From NCBI GenBank assembly GCA_033239525.1, contig BSYO01000005.1, forward strand, positions 26,257,341-26,321,340: 64,000 nt of DNA, given 5' to 3'. The position numbers and the translations under genes were made by a program. The stretch's first letter is position 1; every line of letters begins with the position of its first letter. The notes beneath the pieces are model-generated. The model was not told the DNA's origin and did not search any database. It was given only the letters and a program-made list of their open reading frames with translations. This document shows positions 58,657 to 64,000 of this stretch, piece by piece. Source of the DNA: Nepenthes gracilis (Eukaryota > Streptophyta > Magnoliopsida > Caryophyllales > Nepenthaceae).

Positions 58657-59195
58657 AATTGAACTCCTTCTATAGGAATTTACTGTTAGACAGAAAAGGT
58701 CTTTTACGTTTAAAAATTTATCACATGAAGATCGAATGTATAAATTAAATTAAGGATCGAAACTAACATCCCGCTATTGACACCATAGCAATTGTTCAAA
58801 TTTTTATAAAATTATCTATTTATTTAAATCTTTCAAACCTTAATACTTATCAGTGATGGTGTCTAATTGGAATACAAACTTTGGGATCCAAACTAACTAC
58901 CACTCTCATATATGGATAATTTTTATTAAACTGTCTCATTGTGGTTACCAAGAGAAAATTGGGTAAGGCGATTCTTCGAAATTGTGGACCATTATCTGTT
59001 GGTTTTATTATTTTTTTTTATTTTTAAAAAAACTATATAACTAACATTCTTTCACATAATCCATATCTCACTTAATATGATAACCAAAACCCATTAATTC
59101 TCAATCTTAAGAAATAAATATATGAATTATGGTAATAGATCATCTATAAATGAGTAGTATTTTTCATGTATTATAATGTATCATATTTTTCAAGA
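58656..59195 (-). repeat. Direct repeat B: native flank of the Copia element
   Basis: Partner of 53333-53870. Here the repeat continues without a break into the minus-strand Copia relic (RNase H at 59520-60245), so B is the original and A the copy. Confidence 0.82.
58684..59046 (-). repeat. 3' LTR of the old Copia relic
   Basis: 363 bp with ends TGTTAG and CTAACA on the plus strand, the expected inverted TG...CA termini. On the minus strand it is preceded by GTGAAAGAA, a decayed purine tract. Confidence 0.7.
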
Positions 59196-59519
59196 TATTA
59201 TTCGAATATGGTGACATTACTTAATAAATAAGCCTTATATTTATTTTATATCTAACAATTGATGATTCTTTTCAAAATAACCAACTAGTGTGCACATTAA
59301 AAGTTTTGAGAAAATATCACAAATAAATAGAAATTTTATCAAAATATCATTATCGATATAATGAAAATTACAAAATAAAATTTAATCATATTTTAATTAC
59401 ATGATCCTTGAACTTCAACGATGACATACCTTTCGTCAAAAGATCAGCGGTCATCGATTCAATACTAATGTACTCAATGATAACTTTTTTTCATTTAATG
59501 TGCTATTTTATGACTAAAA

Positions 59520-60245
59520 ACTCAATATATATGTTTATTGATACTGCTATTTTTATTATTTTTAGTCAGAAAAATAACAACTAAATTATTACAATATATC
59601 TTTAATGACCTCGAGATGAAATCCAACACTCTAAGCCTAGATATAAAATTTATTATCCATACACCATACTTTGTAATCTCAAAATAAGAAACGAACTCGG
59701 CCTCCATAGTGAAAAAAGCAATCAGGGTCTGTTTTACACTCTTCCAAGATACAGTTTCACTGGTAAATATACACATGTATCATGACGTTGATTTATATGA
59801 ATCAATACATTCAGCGAAATTTGAATCGGAGTAATCCAATATTTTTAAATTATTAGTCCGTCTGTATATAAGCATATAGTCTTTGATACCTTAAAGATAT
59901 ATCTCATCACTCTTTTAGCAACCTTCCAGTGAACTATATTTGAATTATTTTGAAATCTTTTCAATATTTTCTCCATAAAAGCGATGTCAGGTATCGTACA
60001 TACTTGAATATACATCAAGTTTCCAACAACGAAAGTATATGAAATGTTTTTCATTTGTTCACATTCAAAATTATTTTTCGGATATTGATTTAAATTAAAC
60101 CTATTACTTTTTACAATGAATGCTACACTTAGTGAATAATTTTTTATCTAAAATATTTATAAAACGTTATTGATATAGGTCTCTTGAGATTAACCAAAAA
60201 TATCTCGTAGTCTGTCTCAATAAATCTAATCCCAATGACACAAGA
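59520..60245 (-). pseudogene. Copia RNase H relic
   Basis: Two frames carry QVCTIPDIAFMEKILKRFQN and VSWKSVKQTLIAFFTMEAEF with FLTKNNKNSSINKHI, matching the RNase H of the element at 47835-48734. Stops and AT-rich drift show age. Confidence 0.82.
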
Positions 60246-60249
60246 TGTA

Positions 60250-60513
60250 TTACCTCACCGCATTAGCATGAAGTTGGGCGATGGGTACTTGCAGGGCCGT
60301 CATGATCGACTCAAACTCCTCCGGCAATGGCAGGCGGAGGCCGCTCCTCAGATGAGCCTCGTAAACCGTAATGTAGCCCTCCGGTGGAGAAAAGGTTTTG
60401 TCGTCCTTGCCTGGGACCTTCCAGGCCATCTCTTTAGGGATGTTAAACTCGACGCACAAAGCCTTAATGTCAGTCTCTCTCAAATCGGATGGAAAATCCA
60501 CCACGAAAGTCAT
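60250..60513 (-). pseudogene. Antisense ORF fragment of the Tat-like element
   Basis: From ATG 60513: MTFVVDFPSDLRETDIKALC, then FSPPEGYITVYEAHLRSGLR and PIAQLHANAVR at the break. This is the same Transposase_28-like domain as in 36845-34739, with the same spacing from the 3' LTR, but clearly diverged. Only about 88 codons remain. Confidence 0.72.
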
Positions 60514-61179
60514 GATCAGAAGAGCTTTAGAGTTTTTGGTTGAGAAGCGAGGACGGGGAAGACGAAGGTTTGGAGGCGTAACTGATTTCAAAAAACGGAA
60601 GGAAAACTTAAGCACCAAGCATGCAAAGGACGCCGTCAGTCCTGCCACGCGTCACCTCCTCATTTGACCCAGCAAAAGGACGGGTCTCTAGCACGAAACC
60701 CCTAATTAATGACACCGTTAAGATTGCCACGTGTCGCCTCTCCACATGACTCTGCAAAAGGACGGATCTCTGGCACATTAATGACCCGGATCTCCTCCCA
60801 ACCTACGAAAGACATGTGTCGTTTTACGCCTTACATCCACCAAAAGTCGCGTAAATCATTCCCGAACCGGCGAAAGACGACAATTCTTGTACTCGAGAAT
60901 TGACGGGGACGGTCAACAATTACAGTACTCGGAATCGACCAGACGGTCAACAATTGGTACTCGGACCGACCAAGACGGTCAACAATTCTGGTACTCCGGA
61001 ATTGACCAAAGGCAGTCAACTATTCTGGTACTCCGAAATTGGCCAGAAACGGTCAACAATTTCGGTCAAGCCCTCCTTCACGCTTTTATAAATTTTTACA
61101 GATTCTCAAAGTAAGAAAAACGTCCCATCATGAACATACCGGAGGCCGAGAAATCTTACTACCAAAGATGGGAGGCTAG

Positions 61180-62450
61180 TGATGGGTACACCAATAATGG
61201 GCCGGCCCAAAGAAAGGTTAACTGGCCCAAGAAGGTCGATTCAACATCAACGTTGGCCGTCTTGGCAACCTAACTTACTCACAACGGTCAACTCAACGTT
61301 GGCCCGATTTGGTTGGGCCTTTAGAGGCTTTGCAGCGGTGATGGGCCTATACTGGCATGGCCCACAACCCATCGATTGATCGCGGCCGCTCTCCCTTCGC
61401 TCTCCACAAAGGCAGCGTGACATATGCGACGGGCCAACTCGTGACGTTGACCGTCTCGCTCCCTATACGTTGGGCCCCAAATAAGGCTCTTCTGACAAGA
61501 ATGGGCCTGACTCACTCGTGCCCATAGCCCATCTCGGAAGGCGATGACGGATACCTTCCATAAGGGCGGCCCGACGTTACCATCATCACAACCCGAAAGT
61601 TGACCGGCCCGCGCTTGCACATCGGGCCCCAAGAAGCCCTTTCAAGAGTAACGGGCCTGACCCATTTAGGCCCACGAATCATCAAAAGGTCAACAACAGC
61701 TCTCCAAGGATACTCCACGATCCCAACTGGCACCAAAAATATACTGATAATATTGGCGCCTCCCACATAAGGAAGGCGCTAGATTTCTCCAAATCTTTGC
61801 CAACCCAGGATTTCCAACAGTAGCATGCACAGAAGGAAGGTGCCCAACTTGGAAAGCGGTTGGCTGCCTCAAAAGGAAACAATCCTCCACAATTGGGCAA
61901 CAAGTATTAGCCTCCAAAAGGAAGGCCAGCAGCAGATCACAGGAACGATCACTCCTTCCAAAGGAGGAGGATCGCCATCTTTGCCATAAAAGAGGCCCTG
62001 GATTCACCATCCAGGGCATGCTTTCATTGGCGCTCTCATTCAGGCTCTCATTCAGACTGAAAAATCCTAAGTGCTCTGAGAAACAAGCTCTGGTTCCCTG
62101 CAACCAGACTCTAAAAACACAATTAAACTCCAAGACAACGAACGGGTCTCTGCAGCCGTTCTCTGCCTTCCCACCGTCCAGATACGAGAAAGGCCTTGCG
62201 TCTCTCTGACATCTGGGACAAAACACTCTCTTCCCCTCTCCCATTGCTCTCTCTACTTTCAGTTCCTTCCATTGAATGCTGTTTTACTGACTTGAGCATC
62301 GGAGTATTTTCGGTGGGATTATCTCCTGCCGTTAACGCTGACCTCTTGTTCGTTTTAGTGGTGTGCAGGATTCGTACTCGGTGAACGGAGCCGGTTCACA
62401 TCATCCAGAAGAATTCGAATCTGTTCAAAGTCGGATCCAGGTACGCATCA
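61180..62450 (+). repeat. 3' LTR of the truncated Tat-like element
   Basis: 1271 bp from TGATGGGTACACC, after a purine tract (GATGGGAGGCTAG), to GTACGCATCA. It contains many GGGCCTGA/GGCCCA words and the U5-type block GACTTGAGCATCGGAGTATT. A shorter end at 62403 (CACATCA) is also possible. Confidence 0.65.
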
Positions 62451-63140
62451 GTTATATTATCTTTCTTTTCAAGTCAATTTTAATATTTGATATAATTTTT
62501 CTTGACGTGTCTCTTCATTTTATAAAAGAAGAACTTAAATTCCTTTTTAATATTAGAGTGAGAAGGTATTTTATCTTTTTTTTTTAGCTTGAACCTCACT
62601 ATTTCCTTCTTTAATCATAAATATACTTTCATCTAATTCATCACAAGCATTCCTTCCTCCTAAACACACATAATTATTAGTTCATTAATTAACCATTTAT
62701 TTCTATGTGCGCTGTAAGAGATTTTAAATGGTCTATATTGTGGTAGAAGTGTATTTAGAATATAGTTCACAAATAAAGACTCAGACATATCCATCTCGAG
62801 ATTCTTTAATTGAGCCACTATATCCCTCATTTACATGATATGCTTATGCATACCTCCAACACTAGTGAGCCTTAAAGATAAAAATTTTATAATTAGAATG
62901 CTGGTTAATACTTTATTTGAAGTCTCAAATTATTCATCAATAACTTTCAATAAATCCCTCACATTATTATACTAATAAATAGAATAACGAATATGAATAA
63001 AAATTTTAGTCTTTATAAATATTAGACTAAAACGGTTAGATTGCTCCCATTGTTCATAAAAAGTAACATCAACTGAAGTACTGGTGTCGGTAAGAGTAGG
63101 TGGCTCGTCTTTTCTTATAATATAATTAATGTCCATCCTC
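62451..63140 (-). pseudogene. Copia gag relic
   Basis: Aligns by eye with 45030-45500 of the complete element: on the minus strand GGGATATAGTGGCTCAATTA and AAAATCTCTTACAGCGCACA. The frame is broken throughout. The basic, lysine-rich region before the knuckle is recognisable at about 62590-62470. Confidence 0.75.
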
Positions 63141-63149
63141 TAAAAATAA

Positions 63150-63600
63150 AGAAGAATTCTCTCTTTTCAGATTTTATAGAAATTACTTTTTAGTTTAAAA
63201 ATATCATATCTAATAGCGAAAAGATTTACAAATTGTATAATTGTATAAAGATAAAATTATATATGCTTAATATACAATAATGAGACCAATAATAAATATC
63301 AAATGTGCTTTATAAATATAAAACATATATCATGAATCAATTGATATAAAAATTACCTATGGGTTAAAATTTCAATTCAGGAAGAATTTTCTCTTTCCAA
63401 ACCTTATAATTATTACCTTTTAGTTTGAGAATATCACTTCTAATATCGAAAAGATTTATAAATTGTATAACTACATAAAAATAAAATTATACACTTAACA
63501 TACAATAAATTAGACTAATAATAAATACAAAATATGTTTTACAAATGTAAAATATATATAATGAATTAATTGACATAAAAGTTATTTATAGGTTAAATTT
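63150..63600. repeat. Tandem duplication, two units of about 231 bp
   Basis: GAAGAATTCTCTCTTTTCAG at about 63151 recurs as GAAGAATTTTCTCTTTCCAA at about 63382, and the following ~200 bases match at perhaps 80%. It lies in the leader part of the old Copia relic. Confidence 0.75.
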
Positions 63601-64000
63601 TTAATTTAAATATATTTATATCAAATCTTTATAATAAAGCTATCAAATTAAATTTTAATTCTTAATCCTTATAGATAAATTAAGAAAAATAATTTGATAT
63701 TTTATTCTAATTAATCAATTTAATATAATAAAATTTTATATTATATAAATAACATGCGCACAAAGTAGCGCAACAATTGCTCCAACTGCTTCTACCCATA
63801 CAAGAGGTCAGGAGTTCAATTTCGGATAGTTGCAACACTATGAGATGATGTGAATTTTTGAAATGGGCCGCACCAAGTGGGTTGTGTGATTTTTCGAAGT
63901 GGGCTACGCAAAATGAGCCGTGCCAAGCATATTCTAGGCTTCAGATGCGGGGCCTAGTTGTGGCTAAGAGGTGGGTGCTAAGTGGGCCGAAGCACACATA
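63601..64000 (-). other. Leader of the old Copia relic
   Basis: The stretch 63650-63740 matches 44440-44530 of the complete element in reverse complement. The GC-richer end (63755-64000) corresponds to the GGCCCA-rich leader segment at 44020-44180, including a CGAAC/GAACTC word. No gene. Confidence 0.55.

Larger units (their letters stand above)
60250..62450 (+). mobile_element. 5'-truncated Tat-like gypsy element
   Basis: It keeps the start of the antisense ORF (60513-60250, minus), the region between it and the LTR (60514-61179), and the whole 3' LTR (61180-62450). The left break is inside the antisense ORF. It lies within the old Copia relic, between its RNase H and gag parts. The layout matches the 3' end of the element at 31485-38237. 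Confidence 0.75.
58684..64000 (-). mobile_element. Old Copia relic, continuing past the right edge
   Basis: A minus-strand member of the same family as the element at 43102-49504. In element order: leader (64000-63140), gag (63140-62451), a gap filled by a Tat-like element, RNase H (60245-59520), 3' UTR, and 3' LTR (59046-58684). Integrase and most of RT are missing. Alignment with 44440-44530 in the leader and with 45030-45500 in gag is clear by eye. Its 5' LTR lies outside the window. Confidence 0.8.

Noticed and set aside
63780..63860. tRNA-like GGAGTTCAATTTCGG near the right edge
   Set aside because: It lies in the leader of the Copia relic, corresponds to 44110-44180 of the complete element, and cannot fold as a tRNA.

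Overview
This is a window of nuclear DNA from a flowering plant, most probably a eudicot. It has AT-rich intergenic sequence, genes interrupted by GT-AG introns, and several layers of nested retrotransposons. I see no bacterial, organellar or CRISPR features.

Three genes look intact. A PLAC8-type cysteine-rich membrane protein lies at 8590-11315 (+, five exons, 250 aa). A single-exon PB1-domain protein lies at 14543-15766 (-, 407 aa). An equilibrative nucleoside transporter of the plant ENT3-like type lies at 38993-42487 (+, nine coding exons, 414 aa). Every splice junction I assigned is GT-AG and keeps frame. A fourth gene is only a relic: the N-terminus of an ER-type (ECA) calcium ATPase on the minus strand at 42839-42955 carries an in-frame stop, and its probable 5' leader exon is displaced to about 49636-49834 by a Copia insertion.

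Most of the rest is transposon DNA. From left to right: a Copia LTR cut by the window edge; an L1-type LINE relic (about 1300-5262) with a solo Copia LTR nested in it (1527-2407, 5-bp target duplication) and a second ~1-kb insertion; a Mutator-like MITE with a perfect 10-bp target duplication (6816-7126); a probable solo gypsy LTR (11909-13080); a structurally complete but coding-dead Tnt1/Tork-type Copia element (19288-24681, minus); a gypsy LTR fused to a truncated gypsy gag-protease relic (26297-30690); a structurally complete non-autonomous Tat-like gypsy element (31485-38237) with a 54-bp tandem array and a long antisense ORF; a full-length Copia element with two LTRs (43102-49504, plus); a Copia element whose 5' LTR has been replaced by a copy of its own 3' flank (53333-59195); and an old minus-strand Copia relic (58684 to the window end) with a truncated Tat-like element inside (about 60250-62450).

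The most interesting material is structural: an antisense ORF conserved in two Tat-like elements, the tandem array with higher-order structure, the break-repair-like patch at 53333/58656, the ECA gene fragment split by Copia, and the gypsy LTR just upstream of the ENT gene. I found no convincing new multi-gene system. Percent identities and family assignments were made by eye.
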